64,000 bases of DNA from positions 1 to 64,000 of the forward strand of contig NZ_CANSMR010000013.1 of the NCBI RefSeq assembly GCF_947648125.1, read 5' to 3'. Positions 36,411-45,436 of the stretch are shown here, one piece after another (positions within the stretch are counted from its first letter, which is position 1; every line of letters begins with the position of its first letter). The notes under the pieces are model-generated. The model was not told the origin of the DNA and ran no database searches. It saw nothing but the letters and a program-made list of their open reading frames with translations. A program made the position numbers and the translations under genes. The DNA comes from an uncultured Bradyrhizobium sp. Lineage in GTDB: Bacteria; Pseudomonadota; Alphaproteobacteria; Rhizobiales; Xanthobacteraceae.

Positions 36411-36532
36411 GTCATTCCGGGACGGTCCGAAGGACCAGACCTCAGGGGCGCAATTGCGCCCAGGGGAATCTCGAGGTTCCCCGGTGCGTAATTGCGCACC
36501 TGAGGTTCATGCTTCGCATGCTCCGGAACGAC
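36411..36532. repeat. Dispersed palindromic repeat with GCGCAATTGCGC cores
   Basis: The element runs from GTCATTCCGG to CCGGAACGAC and contains two palindromic cores, GGGCGCAATTGCGCCC and GGTGCGTAATTGCGCACC, flanking GGGGAATCTCGAGGTTCCCC. It sits between the DUF2065 gene and degP, so it is transcribed if these form one operon. Copies of this pattern are frequent in Bradyrhizobium. Confidence 0.8.
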
Positions 36533-36540
36533 AGCTAAAT

Positions 36541-36741
36541 CTAGCGCCGCACCACCCAGATCAGGATCAGTCCCGCGACCGCCGAGCCGATGCCGACGAT
36601 GCGCAGGATGTTGTCGGGTGTGGCCAGCGCGCTCTTCATCGCCCGGCGCATCCAGGCGGGGCTTGCCGCAAACAGGATGCCTTCGAGCACGAACAGGATT
36701 CCCAATCCGATGAGGAAGTCGCCGAACGCTATGGACTTCAT
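36541..36741 (-). CDS. DUF2065 small membrane protein
   Basis: A 66-residue protein with two membrane helices (FGDFLIGLGILFVLEGILFA and LRIVGIGSAVAGLILIWVV) and a short basic loop between them. It matches DUF2065, a family found next to hflC in many proteobacteria. No function is established. It lies between hflC and degP on the same strand, consistent with a role with the FtsH-modulating HflKC complex. Confidence 0.88.
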   Translation of the reverse strand: MKSIAFGDFLIGLGILFVLEGILFAASPAWMRRAMKSALATPDNILRIVGIGSAVAGLILIWVVRR

Positions 36742-36834
36742 CGGATGGCAGCCTCCCGCTCGATGCTTGTTGTTGTTGAGTGGCGGCGACGCGGTGTCCG
36801 CATCGCCGCCAAGTCTTGATGTTTAGTCGTGACG

Positions 36835-37734
36835 TTACTGTTTCGGCGCGGCGGCCGCCTCAGGCCCCTTGCCGTTCGCATTGCCGAAGTATCTGAAGAA
36901 TTCCGAGTCCGGCCGCAACAGGAAACGTGTGTCGCCGGAACGCAGACTGTTCTCATAAGCCGTCATCGAGCGATAGAACGCGAAGAAGTCCTTGTCCTTG
37001 CCATAGGCCTCGGCGAACAGGCGGTTGCGCTCGGCATCGCCAGCACCGCGGGTTTGTTCCGCGGCCGAGTTCGCCTCGGCGACGATCACGGTTGCTTCGC
37101 GGTCGGCCTTCGAGCGGATCTCCTGCGCCTTCTGGTCGCCCTGGGCCCGGAACTCGGCCGCTTCGCGCTGACGCTCGGACTTCATCCGGTCGTACACCGC
37201 CTGGCTGTTCTGCTCCGGCAGATCGGCGCGGCGGATCCGGACGTCGACGACCTCGATGCCGTAGCCGTCGGCCTCCTTGTCGAGCTGCTCGCGAATCCGT
37301 GCCATCAGCTTCTCGCGCTCGTCACGCACCACCGTGATGAAATTGACCTCGCCGAGCACGCGGCGCAGCGCCGCGTTGAGCAGCGTGGTCAGCTGCAGAT
37401 TGGCGGCCTGGATCGAGCCGACGCTGGTGTAGTAGCGCAGCGCATTCTTGATGCGATAGCGCGCGAAGGCGTCGACCACGAGCCGCTTCTGGTCGGAGGC
37501 GATCACTTCCTGCGACGGGTTTTCGAGATCGAGGATGCGCTTGTCGACGTTGATCACCGAATTCCACGGCGCCTTGAAGTGCAGGCCGGGATCGGTGACG
37601 ACCTCAACCGGCTCGCCGAACCGCAGCACGATGGTCTGCTCGGTCTGCGCCACGGTGAACATCGAGCTGTAGCCGACGGCGAGCACGATGAAGAGGATGA
37701 TGAGGGACACAATGCCGGTGACAGGGGACCTCAT
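36835..37734 (-). CDS. hflC: HflC, SPFH-domain membrane protease modulator
   Basis: A 299-residue protein with one N-terminal membrane helix (VTGIVSLIILFIVLAVGYSSMF) and a periplasmic SPFH/band-7 domain, followed by a long coiled region rich in Ala, Glu, Arg and Gln. HflC and HflK form a large cage around FtsH and tune its proteolysis. The start overlaps the hflK stop by four bases. The C-terminus FFRYFGNANGKGPEAAA is usual for the family in rhizobia. Confidence 0.95.
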   Translation of the reverse strand: MRSPVTGIVSLIILFIVLAVGYSSMFTVAQTEQTIVLRFGEPVEVVTDPGLHFKAPWNSVINVDKRILDLENPSQEVIASDQKRLVVDAFARYRIKNALRYYTSVGSIQAANLQLTTLLNAALRRVLGEVNFITVVRDEREKLMARIREQLDKEADGYGIEVVDVRIRRADLPEQNSQAVYDRMKSERQREAAEFRAQGDQKAQEIRSKADREATVIVAEANSAAEQTRGAGDAERNRLFAEAYGKDKDFFAFYRSMTAYENSLRSGDTRFLLRPDSEFFRYFGNANGKGPEAAAAPKQ

Positions 37735-38873
37735 CGGGTGGCTCCCTGCTGCTGGCCGGTCGTGGCCGGCGCAGCTGCCGGACGCCGCGGCGTCAGTTCG
37801 CCGAGCGGAAGATAGGGCACGATGTTCTGGCCCTGGCCGCCGTCATAGACCAGCTTCTCGGAGCTACCGAGCACGCGTTCCATGGTCTCCAGATAGATGC
37901 GCTCGCGCGTCACTTCGGGTGCCTTCTTGTATTCATCATAGACTTTCAGGAAGCGTGCGCTCTGGCCCTTGGCCTCGGCGACCGCCTGCTCCTTGTAGCC
38001 CTCGGCGGCCTGCAGAATCTGCGCGGACCGACCACGCGCTTCCGGCACGATCCGGTTGGCGTAGGTCTGCGCCTCGTTCTGCTTGCGCTCGAGGTCGGAC
38101 CGCGCCGCCTGCACGTCGCGGAACGCGTCGATCACCTGCGCCGGTGGATCGACCTTCTGCATCTGCACCTGGGTGATCTGGATGCCCGCGCTGTAGTTGT
38201 CGAGCGTCTTCTGCATCAACTCCTGGACGTTCTGCTCGGTCACGTTGCGCGCCCCGGTCAGGATCGGCTGGATCTGCGAGCGGCCGATCACCTCGCGCAT
38301 CGCGCTTTCGGCAACCGCCTTCACGGTGCCTTCGGGATTCTGGATGTTGAACAAATAGGCACCGGCCCCGCCGGGCTTGATCCGCCACAACACGGTGAAG
38401 TCGACGTCGACGATGTTCTCGTCGCCGGTCAGCATCAGGCTTTCTTCCGGCACGTCGCGCATGGTGCGGCCGCGCCGTGCAGGATCGTCGATCAGGGTCA
38501 TGCCGATCGAGATCGTGTTGACGCGCAGCGCCTTCGGCAGCAGCACCGTCTCGATCGGATACGGCAGGTGATAGCGCAGGCCCGGCTGCGCGTCGCGGAC
38601 GTATTTGCCGAAGCGCAGCACGACGCCGAGCTCTTCGGACTGGACGCGGAAGATCCCGGTGGCGAACCAGATCGCCAGCGCGGCGACCAGCACCAGCGCG
38701 ATGCCCATGCCGCTGAAATGACCGCCGGGCAACCACTGCTGCAGCCGGTCCTGGCCGCGCCGCAGCAGATCCTCAAGATCCGGCGGCCTTGGCCCGGCTG
38801 ACTGCGGACCTGTGCCCCATGGCCCTTTCGGACCCGAGCCCCATGGCCCCCCGCCTTGATTTTTCCACGGCAT
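37731..38873 (-). CDS. hflK: HflK, SPFH-domain membrane protease modulator
   Basis: A 380-residue partner of HflC. It has a glycine/proline-rich cytoplasmic N-terminus (WGSGPKGPWGTGPQSAGPRP), a membrane helix (GMGIALVLVAALAIWFATGIF), then the SPFH domain (VQSEELGVVLRFGKYVRD) and a coiled region with EVIGRSQIQPILTGARN. ATG 38873 is preceded by GAGGAG seven bases away. It is the first gene of hflK-hflC-DUF2065-degP. Confidence 0.95.
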   Translation of the reverse strand: MPWKNQGGGPWGSGPKGPWGTGPQSAGPRPPDLEDLLRRGQDRLQQWLPGGHFSGMGIALVLVAALAIWFATGIFRVQSEELGVVLRFGKYVRDAQPGLRYHLPYPIETVLLPKALRVNTISIGMTLIDDPARRGRTMRDVPEESLMLTGDENIVDVDFTVLWRIKPGGAGAYLFNIQNPEGTVKAVAESAMREVIGRSQIQPILTGARNVTEQNVQELMQKTLDNYSAGIQITQVQMQKVDPPAQVIDAFRDVQAARSDLERKQNEAQTYANRIVPEARGRSAQILQAAEGYKEQAVAEAKGQSARFLKVYDEYKKAPEVTRERIYLETMERVLGSSEKLVYDGGQGQNIVPYLPLGELTPRRPAAAPATTGQQQGATR

Positions 38874-39017
38874 CAAACATCTCCTCGGCAAGTCCGGACG
38901 GGACGCCCGGCCTCGAATGTCCGGCCCGGTTATAGGGGACGGCTCAGGCCCTTACAACGCAAGCTTCCTTGCCGGACGAGCTATGCGCCGGGGCATAATT
39001 GTCAATGCAAACATTGG

Positions 39018-39530
39018 TTAACCCCGGCAGCGCCGACGATATGTCACATAGGAGAAGTCGGCGCTGTCGTCCGGACCAGCCGGATTTCGCACGCGCGCGA
39101 CCTCGTCCCACTCTTTCGCGTCGATTGTGTCGAACCGTGTATCGCCGTCGGGCCGGGCGTGAACCTCGGTGATCTCCAGCCGATCGGCCATGCGCATTGA
39201 TTGCGCATAGATCTCCGCGCCACCGATGACGGCAATTTCAGTGGCGAAACGCCGCAGCGCGTCACCAAGCGCAATGGCACGGGCATTTTCGAACGACGTG
39301 GTGACGATGGCGCCGCGCGCGCGATAGTTCGCATCGCGCGTCACCACGATGTTGGTGCGCCCCGGCAGCGGCCGGCGCAGGGATTCGAACGTCTTGCGTC
39401 CCATCACGATGGGCTTATTCAAGGTGATCGCCTTGAAGCGCTGCTGGTCGGATTTCAGCCGCCACGGGATTGCGTTGGCATTTCCGATCACGCCGTTCTC
39501 GGCGACCGCGACGACGAGCACGATCTCCAT
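39018..39530 (-). CDS. folA: Dihydrofolate reductase
   Basis: A 170-residue enzyme that reduces dihydrofolate with NADPH. Key parts are VVAVAENGVIGNANAIPWRL (substrate loop), the catalytic-region acid shifted to SDQQRFKAIT, IVMGRKTFESL, and AVIGGAEIYAQSM for NADPH. In the first helix the usual Asp position is filled in the form DQQRFK. It overlaps the acetyltransferase stop codon and stands in a thyA-GNAT-folA operon, so dihydrofolate made by ThyA is recycled at once. Confidence 0.95.
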   Translation of the reverse strand: MEIVLVVAVAENGVIGNANAIPWRLKSDQQRFKAITLNKPIVMGRKTFESLRRPLPGRTNIVVTRDANYRARGAIVTTSFENARAIALGDALRRFATEIAVIGGAEIYAQSMRMADRLEITEVHARPDGDTRFDTIDAKEWDEVARVRNPAGPDDSADFSYVTYRRRCRG

Positions 39531-40015
39531 CAGCGCGCTCCTTGCGCGAGCGCCGACAGCGCCTCGCCGGAGACGCGGCAAATCGTCCATTCGTCCATCA
39601 TCTCGGCGCCGAGCGACTTGTAGAACGCGATCGACGGCGCGTTCCAGTCGAGCACCGCCCATTGCAGCCGCGACCAGCCATTGGCGAGGCATTGCTTGGC
39701 CAGATGCACCAGCAGCGCCTTGCCGATACCCTTGCCGCGCAGCGCCGGACGCACGAACAGGTCCTCGAGATAGATGCCGTGGCGGCCGGCGAAGGTCGAG
39801 AAGTTGACGAACCAGACCGCGAAGCCGGCCGGCTCGCCGTTCCATTCGGCGATGTCGCAATAGAGCCGCGGGTTCGCGCCGAACAGCGCCTCGGCGATAT
39901 CGGCCTCGCTGGCCTGAACCTCGTGCAAAAGCTTCTCGTAGTCGGCGAGCTCGCGGACCAGCGAGAACACCAGTCCGGCCTCATCGGGCCGCGCGCGGCG
40001 GATGGTGAGCGACAT
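39530..40015 (-). CDS. GNAT-family N-acetyltransferase
   Basis: A 161-residue acetyltransferase resembling diamine acetyltransferases. The acetyl-CoA loop is LRGKGIGKALLVHLAKQCLA, preceded by the beta strand GIYLEDLFVRPA, and later SRLQWAVLDWNAPSIAFYKSLGAE. Its stop codon overlaps the folA start, and its own start overlaps the thyA stop, so all three are translationally linked. The substrate is unknown; spermidine/spermine-type amines are the best guess from the sequence. Confidence 0.88.
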   Translation of the reverse strand: MSLTIRRARPDEAGLVFSLVRELADYEKLLHEVQASEADIAEALFGANPRLYCDIAEWNGEPAGFAVWFVNFSTFAGRHGIYLEDLFVRPALRGKGIGKALLVHLAKQCLANGWSRLQWAVLDWNAPSIAFYKSLGAEMMDEWTICRVSGEALSALAQGAR

Positions 40016-40809
40016 CAGACCGCGACTTCAGCCTTGATGTGCGGATGCGGGTCGTAACCCTCGAGCTTGAAGTCCTCGTAGCGGAACGCGAAGATATCCT
40101 TCACGTCGGGATTGATCGCCATCGTCGGCAACGGCCGCGTCGGCCGCGTCAATTGCAGGCGCGCCTGCTCGAGATGGTTCGAGTAGAGATGCGCATCGCC
40201 CAGCGAGTGCACGAAATCGCCGGGCTTGAGGCCGGTCACCTGCGCGACCATCATGGTCAGCAGCGCGTAGGAGGCGATGTTGAAGGGCACGCCGAGGAAG
40301 ACGTCGCCGGAGCGCTGATAGAGCTGGCAGGACAATTTGCCGTTCGCGACATAGAACTGGAACAGGCAGTGGCACGGCGGCAGCGCCATCTTGTCGACCT
40401 CGGCCGGATTCCAGGCGCTGACGATCAGCCGCCGCGAGTCCGGATTCCGCTTGATCATCTCGATCACGTTGGCGATCTGGTCGATGCTGCGGCCATCGGG
40501 CGCGGGCCAGGAACGCCATTGCGAGCCGTAGACCGGACCGAGATCGCCATTGGCGTCGGCCCATTCGTCCCAGATCGTGACGCCGTTGTCGTTGAGATAT
40601 TTGATGTTGGTGTCGCCGGCGAGGAACCAGAGCAGCTCGTGCACGATCGCCTTCAGCGGCAACCGCTTGGTGGTCAGCATCGGGAAGCCGGCCGACAGGT
40701 TGAAGCGCATCTGGTGGCCGAAGATCGACAGCGTGCCGGTGCCGGTGCGGTCGTGTTTCTCCGCGCCATCGGCGAGGATGCGTTCAAGCAGGTCGTGATA
40801 CTGGTTCAT
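40015..40809 (-). CDS. thyA: Thymidylate synthase
   Basis: A 264-residue enzyme, the exact length of E. coli ThyA, converting dUMP to dTMP with methylene-tetrahydrofolate. The N-terminus [15 protein letters not shown], the catalytic cysteine in [12 protein letters not shown], and [19 protein letters not shown] with [20 protein letters not shown] complete the signature. It is the first gene of the thyA-GNAT-folA operon. The 175 bases upstream hold only a terminator of the neighbouring tct genes. Confidence 0.97.
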   Translation of the reverse strand: MNQYHDLLERILADGAEKHDRTGTGTLSIFGHQMRFNLSAGFPMLTTKRLPLKAIVHELLWFLAGDTNIKYLNDNGVTIWDEWADANGDLGPVYGSQWRSWPAPDGRSIDQIANVIEMIKRNPDSRRLIVSAWNPAEVDKMALPPCHCLFQFYVANGKLSCQLYQRSGDVFLGVPFNIASYALLTMMVAQVTGLKPGDFVHSLGDAHLYSNHLEQARLQLTRPTRPLPTMAINPDVKDIFAFRYEDFKLEGYDPHPHIKAEVAV

Positions 40810-40934
40810 GGCGTTGGTTTCGGACCCTTCGGGGAAGCGACGAACTTAACGGTCGAGGCCGCCGGCCGACACGCTGATTCGGCTGAATGCACCGATTATA
40901 CCCCGAAAAGTGAGCACTCCGCGCGAAACGACAA

Positions 40935-40958
40935 GGGGCGGAACTCACGTTCCGCCCC
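40935..40958 (-). terminator. Hairpin terminator after tctC
   Basis: A perfect ten-base stem GGGGCGGAAC/GTTCCGCCCC with a four-base loop, 27 bases past the tctC stop on its strand. The T-run is poor (TTGTCGTTT), so termination may be partial or factor-assisted. Confidence 0.6.
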
Positions 40959-40984
40959 TGCCCTATCCAGTTGATCGCGCTGGC

Positions 40985-41965
40985 TTAAGTGGCCGGCTTG
41001 AGCACCGGGGTCCACTTCGCGATCTCGTTCTTAACGAGGGTCGCGAGCGCCTCGGGCGTGCGGTTGGCGGGCGCCGGGATCACGCTGCCGAGCTCGAGCA
41101 GGCGCTTGCGCACGTTCTCGTCGTCGAGCGCCTTGTTGGCCGCGGCATTCAGCGTGGCGATGATCGCCGGCGAAGTTCCCTTCGGCGCGAAGATCGCGTT
41201 CCAGGCCTGGGCCTGGAACGCCGGCAGGCCGGCCTCCGCCGTGGTCGGGACATTGGGCAGCGACGGATTGCGCTCGGGGGTGGCGACCGCATAGGCCTTG
41301 ATGGTGCCGGCGTTGATCTGCGGCACCGCGTTGACGATCTGGTCGCACATGTAATCGACCTGGCCGGCGACCAGTGCGTTCATGGCGGGGCCGGTGCCGT
41401 TGAAGGGCACACCCACCGGCTTGACGTCGAGGATCGAGTTCAACAGCTCGCAGGAGGCGTGTGAGACCGAACCGATACCGGCATGCGCGGCGTTGACCTT
41501 GTCGGCATTGGCCTTCACGTAGGCGACGAATTCCTTCAGATCCTTCGGCGGGAAATCCTTGCGGGCAAGGATCAGGATCGGCGTGCCCGCGAGCAGCGCG
41601 ACGGGTTCGAAATCTTTTTCCGGGTGATAGGCGAGCTTCGGATAGAGCGGCACGGAGGCCGCATGCGTGCCCATATGTCCGGTGACGAGCGTGTAGCCAT
41701 CATTGGCGGCGCGTGCGGCGCGCGTCGTTGCCGTGGTGCCGCCGGCGCCGACCACGTTCTCGATGACGATGCTTTGTCCGAGCGTCTGCGCCATGTGCGC
41801 GGTGACGATGCGCGAGATGACATCGGTCGGACCGCCGGCTGCGAACGGCACGATCATGGTGATGGTGCGCGTCGGATAGTTTTGCGCGGAGGCCGGTACG
41901 GCGAATGCGCCGAGCGCGGCAAATGCCGAAAGGCATGCGCCCGCAAGCGAGCGAACGGACATCAT
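40985..41965 (-). CDS. Tripartite tricarboxylate transporter, periplasmic binding protein (TctC/Bug family)
   Basis: A 326-residue Bug-type binding protein. The signal peptide (SLAGACLSAFAALGAFAVPASAQ) is followed by the standard YPTRTITMIVPFAAGGPTDVI and the ligand loops AGGTTATTRAARAANDGYTL and NAAHAGIGSVSHASCELLN. It delivers a carboxylate to the TctA-TctB pump encoded upstream. GGGAGG lies before the ATGATG start. The ligand is not predictable from sequence. A strong hairpin separates it from tctA. Confidence 0.92.
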   Translation of the reverse strand: MMSVRSLAGACLSAFAALGAFAVPASAQNYPTRTITMIVPFAAGGPTDVISRIVTAHMAQTLGQSIVIENVVGAGGTTATTRAARAANDGYTLVTGHMGTHAASVPLYPKLAYHPEKDFEPVALLAGTPILILARKDFPPKDLKEFVAYVKANADKVNAAHAGIGSVSHASCELLNSILDVKPVGVPFNGTGPAMNALVAGQVDYMCDQIVNAVPQINAGTIKAYAVATPERNPSLPNVPTTAEAGLPAFQAQAWNAIFAPKGTSPAIIATLNAAANKALDDENVRKRLLELGSVIPAPANRTPEALATLVKNEIAKWTPVLKPAT

Positions 41966-41992
41966 CTCAATTCCTCCCGGGAACGTTTGACC

Positions 41993-42029
41993 AATGAAAA
42001 TGCCGGCCAAATCGGCCGGCATTTTCATT
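41993..42029 (-). promoter_or_regulatory. Long stem-loop between tctA and tctC
   Basis: Perfect 16-base arms, AATGAAAATGCCGGCC and GGCCGGCATTTTCATT, with a five-base loop. It ends 28 bases before the tctC ATG. It could be a partial terminator for tctA or a stem that protects tctC mRNA, either of which would make the binding protein level differ from the membrane subunits. Confidence 0.7.
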
Positions 42030-42100
42030 TCATGAGACGACATCGAGTGTCGATTCGACTTCCGCCTGCGGCGCGCCGACGCAGGGCCGGCGCTCCCTAC

Positions 42101-42181
42101 TTGAGCATGATCTCCGCGCAAACGCGTTCCGCGTTTGTCGCGAGGGAAAACCGCTTCACACTTTTCCGGATCATGCTCTAG
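42101..42181. repeat. Dispersed palindromic repeat (GAGCATGATC type)
   Basis: TTGAGCATGATC opens and GATCATGCTCTAG closes the element, with CGCAAACGCG/CGCGTTTG inside. It is one of the most frequent repeats in rhizobial genomes. Its right end contains the stop codon of tctA. Confidence 0.88.
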
Positions 42182-43692
42182 CCCTCGGACTCCACGAACA
42201 CCTCGTCGCGCTTGGCACGCAAGGTCGGCAGCACGGCGAGCACCAGGAGACCTGCCGCGATCGCCAGCAGCACTGCCGACAGCGGCCGCGAGAGGAACAC
42301 GCTCCAGTCGCCGCGCGAGATCAGGAGTGCACGACGCAGGTTCTCTTCCATCAGCGGGCCGAGCACCATGCCGAGCAGCAGTGGTGCCGGCTCGAAATCG
42401 TGCTTGATCAGCCAGTAGCCGACCAAACCGAACGCGCCTGCGAGCACGACGTCGACCGGCGCGTTGTTCACCGAGTAGATGCCGATCGCGCAGAAGATCA
42501 CGATCGAGGGGAACATCAGCCGGTACGGCACGCGCAGCAGACGGACCCAGATGCCGACCAGCGGCAGGTTGATGATGATCAGCATCAGGTTGCCGATCCA
42601 CATCGAGGCGATCATGCCCCAGACCAGGTCTGGCTGCTTCACCATCACCTGCGGACCCGGCACGATGCCATGAATGGTCATCGCGCCGACCATCAGCGCC
42701 ATCACCGCATTCGGCGGGATGCCGAGCGTGAGCAGCGGGATGAACGAGGTCTGCGCCGCGGCGTTGTTGGCGCTTTCCGGCGACGCTACGCCCTCGATCG
42801 CGCCGCGGCCGAACCGCGACGGATCCTTGGCAATCTTCTTCTCCAACGTATACGCGGCAAACGACGCGATCACGGCGCCGCCGCCCGGCAGGATGCCAAG
42901 GATCGAGCCCAGGATGGTGCCGCGCACGATTGCCGGCGCGGAATCCGTCAGGTCCTTCCTGGTCGGCATCAGGCCGGTGATCTTCTGCTGCACCAGATCG
43001 CGGCTCATCTCGGCACCGGCGTCGAGATTGCGGATGATCTCCGCGAAGCCGAACACACCCATCGCCACGGTGGCAAAGCCGAGACCGTCGGCAAGCTCGG
43101 GGATGTTGAAGGCCATGCGCGAGGCGCCGGTCTCGATGTCGGAGCCGACCATCGACAGCAGCAGGCCGAACACGATCATCGCGATCGCCTTCAGCACCGA
43201 GCCCTTGGCGAGCACCACCGCGAAGATCAGGCCGAGCACCATCAGCGAGAAATATTCGGCCGGGCCGAACGCCAGCGCGAGCTTGGTCAGCGGCGCGCCG
43301 AGCACGGCGATCAGGACGGTTGCGACGCAACCGGCGAAGAACGAGCCGATCGCGGCGATCGCGAGCGCCGGGCCAGCGCGGCCCTGTCGTGCCATCTGGT
43401 GGCCGTCGAGCGCGGTGACCACGGAGGTCGCCTCGCCCGGAATATTGACCAGGATCGAGGTGGTCGAGCCACCATACTGGGCGCCGTAATAGATGCCGGC
43501 GAGCATGATCAGCGCGCCGACCGGCGGCAGGCCGAAGGTGATCGGCAGCAGCATGGCGACGGTGGCGATGGTGCCGATGCCCGGCAGCACGCCAACCAGC
43601 GTACCGACCAGTGCGCCGATCAGGCACATCAGAAGATTAATCGGCGAAAGCGCCACGGCAAAACCGTGGGCTAGATTGGCGAACAGTTCCAT
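42178..43692 (-). CDS. tctA: Tripartite tricarboxylate transporter, large membrane subunit (TctA)
   Basis: A 504-residue membrane protein with about twelve helices. The family signatures GVLPGIGTIATVAMLLPITFGLPP and ILGILPGGGAVIASFAAYTLEKK (each in two blocks) are present, as is GAIEGVASPESANNAAAQTSFIPLLTLGIPPNA. It forms the sodium- or proton-driven pore. The stop codon lies inside a dispersed repeat. tctB is seven bases upstream. The order tctB-tctA-tctC differs from the more common tctC-tctB-tctA. Confidence 0.95.
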   Translation of the reverse strand: MELFANLAHGFAVALSPINLLMCLIGALVGTLVGVLPGIGTIATVAMLLPITFGLPPVGALIMLAGIYYGAQYGGSTTSILVNIPGEATSVVTALDGHQMARQGRAGPALAIAAIGSFFAGCVATVLIAVLGAPLTKLALAFGPAEYFSLMVLGLIFAVVLAKGSVLKAIAMIVFGLLLSMVGSDIETGASRMAFNIPELADGLGFATVAMGVFGFAEIIRNLDAGAEMSRDLVQQKITGLMPTRKDLTDSAPAIVRGTILGSILGILPGGGAVIASFAAYTLEKKIAKDPSRFGRGAIEGVASPESANNAAAQTSFIPLLTLGIPPNAVMALMVGAMTIHGIVPGPQVMVKQPDLVWGMIASMWIGNLMLIIINLPLVGIWVRLLRVPYRLMFPSIVIFCAIGIYSVNNAPVDVVLAGAFGLVGYWLIKHDFEPAPLLLGMVLGPLMEENLRRALLISRGDWSVFLSRPLSAVLLAIAAGLLVLAVLPTLRAKRDEVFVESEG

Positions 43693-43699
43693 TGCGCCC

Positions 43700-44200
43700 T
43701 CACTGAATCAGGAAACGAGGGAACATCGGCATCGGAAGTCCCAGCACGTAGGGGAAAAGCAGCGCGCAACCGAGCGTCAGGCAGCCGCCGACGATGATGG
43801 CCTCGATCCATTTCGTCTCATGCGAGCCCATCGCCGCGATCAGGAAGGCGGCAAAGGCGGAGACCACGAGCCCGAGCGGGCGGATCGCCACTGCGAAGAA
43901 CACGATGGCCGCCGACACGAACAGCGGCCCGCGCCAGGAATAGGCCGCGATCTGCGGACCATCCCGCATAACTCCCACCAGCGCCACAGCGCCGCCGAGC
44001 AACAGCAGCAGCACGGCGAACATGCGCGGCGCGGTTCCGGCGCCGAACGAGAATCCGTGCATGCCCTGCAGATCGCTGGAGGCCCACAAGGCAAACACCG
44101 CAACCGCCATCATGGCGAGCCCGCCGACAAAGTCCTGCGGGCCGCGCACCCATGTCGGCAAGATCGATTTGACCGGCGCCTCGCTCGGCATATCGCTCAT
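43700..44200 (-). CDS. tctB: Tripartite tricarboxylate transporter, small membrane subunit (TctB)
   Basis: A 166-residue protein with four membrane helices. Typical features are FVGGLAMMAVAVFALWASSDL, GTAPRMFAVLLLLLGGAVALVGV and the closing LFPYVLGLPMPMFPRFL. It is required with TctA for carboxylate uptake. It is the first gene of the operon, preceded by the 94-base gap after the second chromate-transporter gene. Confidence 0.9.
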   Translation of the reverse strand: MSDMPSEAPVKSILPTWVRGPQDFVGGLAMMAVAVFALWASSDLQGMHGFSFGAGTAPRMFAVLLLLLGGAVALVGVMRDGPQIAAYSWRGPLFVSAAIVFFAVAIRPLGLVVSAFAAFLIAAMGSHETKWIEAIIVGGCLTLGCALLFPYVLGLPMPMFPRFLIQ

Positions 44201-44294
44201 GAGTTCGCTCCCCCCGTCAGGGCTGTCCCGCCCGTTGTGATTGAATGGATTGGCTTGTGGTGCGTTGACCGAAGAACCTTGCTAGCGATTTTCG

Positions 44295-44828
44295 TCAGAC
44301 AACGCCAGCAAAACCCAAGAGACCTCCGGCAAGCAACATCCATAAGGGATTGATCCGTGTCGCAAAAGCAAGCGCCGCTGCGACAATGGTGATCAGGATC
44401 GCGATCCAACTTTGGTCTGATGTCTGCGCCACGATCAGGCCGGAGGCAGCCATCAGTCCGATCGACAGCGGAACCAATGCGGCCTGAATGATCGCCGGCC
44501 AACGCGCGTCGCGCGAGCGATCGAGGAAGCGGCTCACATAATAGGCAAGCAACGCGGTCGGTCCGCACATCGCGACCGTTGCGGCCAACGCCCCGGCGAC
44601 GCCTGCGACAGAATAGCCTATCAGCGTCACGATCAGCACGTTCGGTCCAGGCGAGAGCTGCGAGATCGCGAACACGTCGGCGAACTGCTTGTCGGTCAGC
44701 CAGTGATGCAGGTCGACGGCGGCGCGGTGCATTTCGGGGATCGCCGAATTGGCCCCGCCGACCGCAAACAGCGACATCAGGCCAAAGGTCCAGACCAGTG
44801 CTGCGATCGGGCTGGACTCCGAACTCAT
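44295..44828 (-). CDS. Chromate transporter, second half-size subunit (CHR domain)
   Basis: A 177-residue protein equal to one CHR domain. The motifs are SLFAVGGANSAIPEMHRAAV and FADVFAISQLSPGPNVLIVTLIGY in two blocks, followed by about five helices. Half-size CHR proteins work as pairs with opposite membrane topology. Its ATG overlaps the stop of the partner gene by four bases. Chromate efflux is the known role of the family, but sulfate or other anions are possible. Confidence 0.88.
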   Translation of the reverse strand: MSSESSPIAALVWTFGLMSLFAVGGANSAIPEMHRAAVDLHHWLTDKQFADVFAISQLSPGPNVLIVTLIGYSVAGVAGALAATVAMCGPTALLAYYVSRFLDRSRDARWPAIIQAALVPLSIGLMAASGLIVAQTSDQSWIAILITIVAAALAFATRINPLWMLLAGGLLGFAGVV

Positions 44829-45436
44829 GCCGTCACCATGCGTCGCGCCAAAACTGTCGTCGCGATGCTGAGCGGGATCGCTACCAACAGCACGATCTGG
44901 AGCGGCCATCGGATCAGTCCGATCGCGACGAAAACCGTAGCCAGTATGACGAGGCCTGTGACATCGCGTCGCTTCAACAGCGGCATCACCATCTTGAAGA
45001 CGACGGCGAACAGCAGCCCGACCGCGGCACAGGCGACGCCGGCGAGTGTCCGGCGCAGGACGTCGATATCGCCGTAGCGGGCATAGAGCGCGGCAAGGAT
45101 TGTCGCGATCACCATCGGCGGCCCCACCAGTCCGGCAAAGGCCGCAAGGCCGCCGGCTATGCCGCGAAAGCGCGAGCCGAATACGACCGACAGGTTGACG
45201 ATGTTCGGACCTGGCAGGAAATGGCACAGCGCGAAGGTCTCGTTGAACTCCTCGGCCGTCATCCACCGGTGCTGCTCGACGATCGACCGCCGCGCCCAGA
45301 CCAGGACCCCGCCAAAGCCGGCCAGCGACATCTTGGCAAAGGCCAGGAACAGCTCGAGCAGGCCGGGCTGGAGGGGCGCAGGCAGTGCAGAGGCATCCGG
45401 CGCCGGGGCGGCAACCGGCGGGGATTCCGGGGGCAT
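44825..45436 (-). CDS. Chromate transporter, first half-size subunit (CHR domain)
   Basis: A 203-residue protein with a proline/alanine-rich cytoplasmic start (MPPESPPVAAPAPDASALPA), then the CHR motifs SLAGFGGVLVWARRSIVEQHRW and FALCHFLPGPNIVNLSVVFGSRFRG in adjoining parts. It is the partner of the next gene, and the two together equal a full-length ChrA. They are translationally coupled. Confidence 0.88.
   Translation of the reverse strand: MPPESPPVAAPAPDASALPAPLQPGLLELFLAFAKMSLAGFGGVLVWARRSIVEQHRWMTAEEFNETFALCHFLPGPNIVNLSVVFGSRFRGIAGGLAAFAGLVGPPMVIATILAALYARYGDIDVLRRTLAGVACAAVGLLFAVVFKMVMPLLKRRDVTGLVILATVFVAIGLIRWPLQIVLLVAIPLSIATTVLARRMVTA

Noticed and set aside
41966-43627. Upstream extension of the tctC frame
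   Set aside because: Antisense-free but in the wrong frame of tctA; the ATGATG at 41965 with GGGAGG and a signal peptide is the true start.
42400-43674. Plus-strand frame of 424 codons rich in His, Arg and Asp
   Set aside because: Mirror of tctA codons; composition is typical of a reverse-frame shadow.
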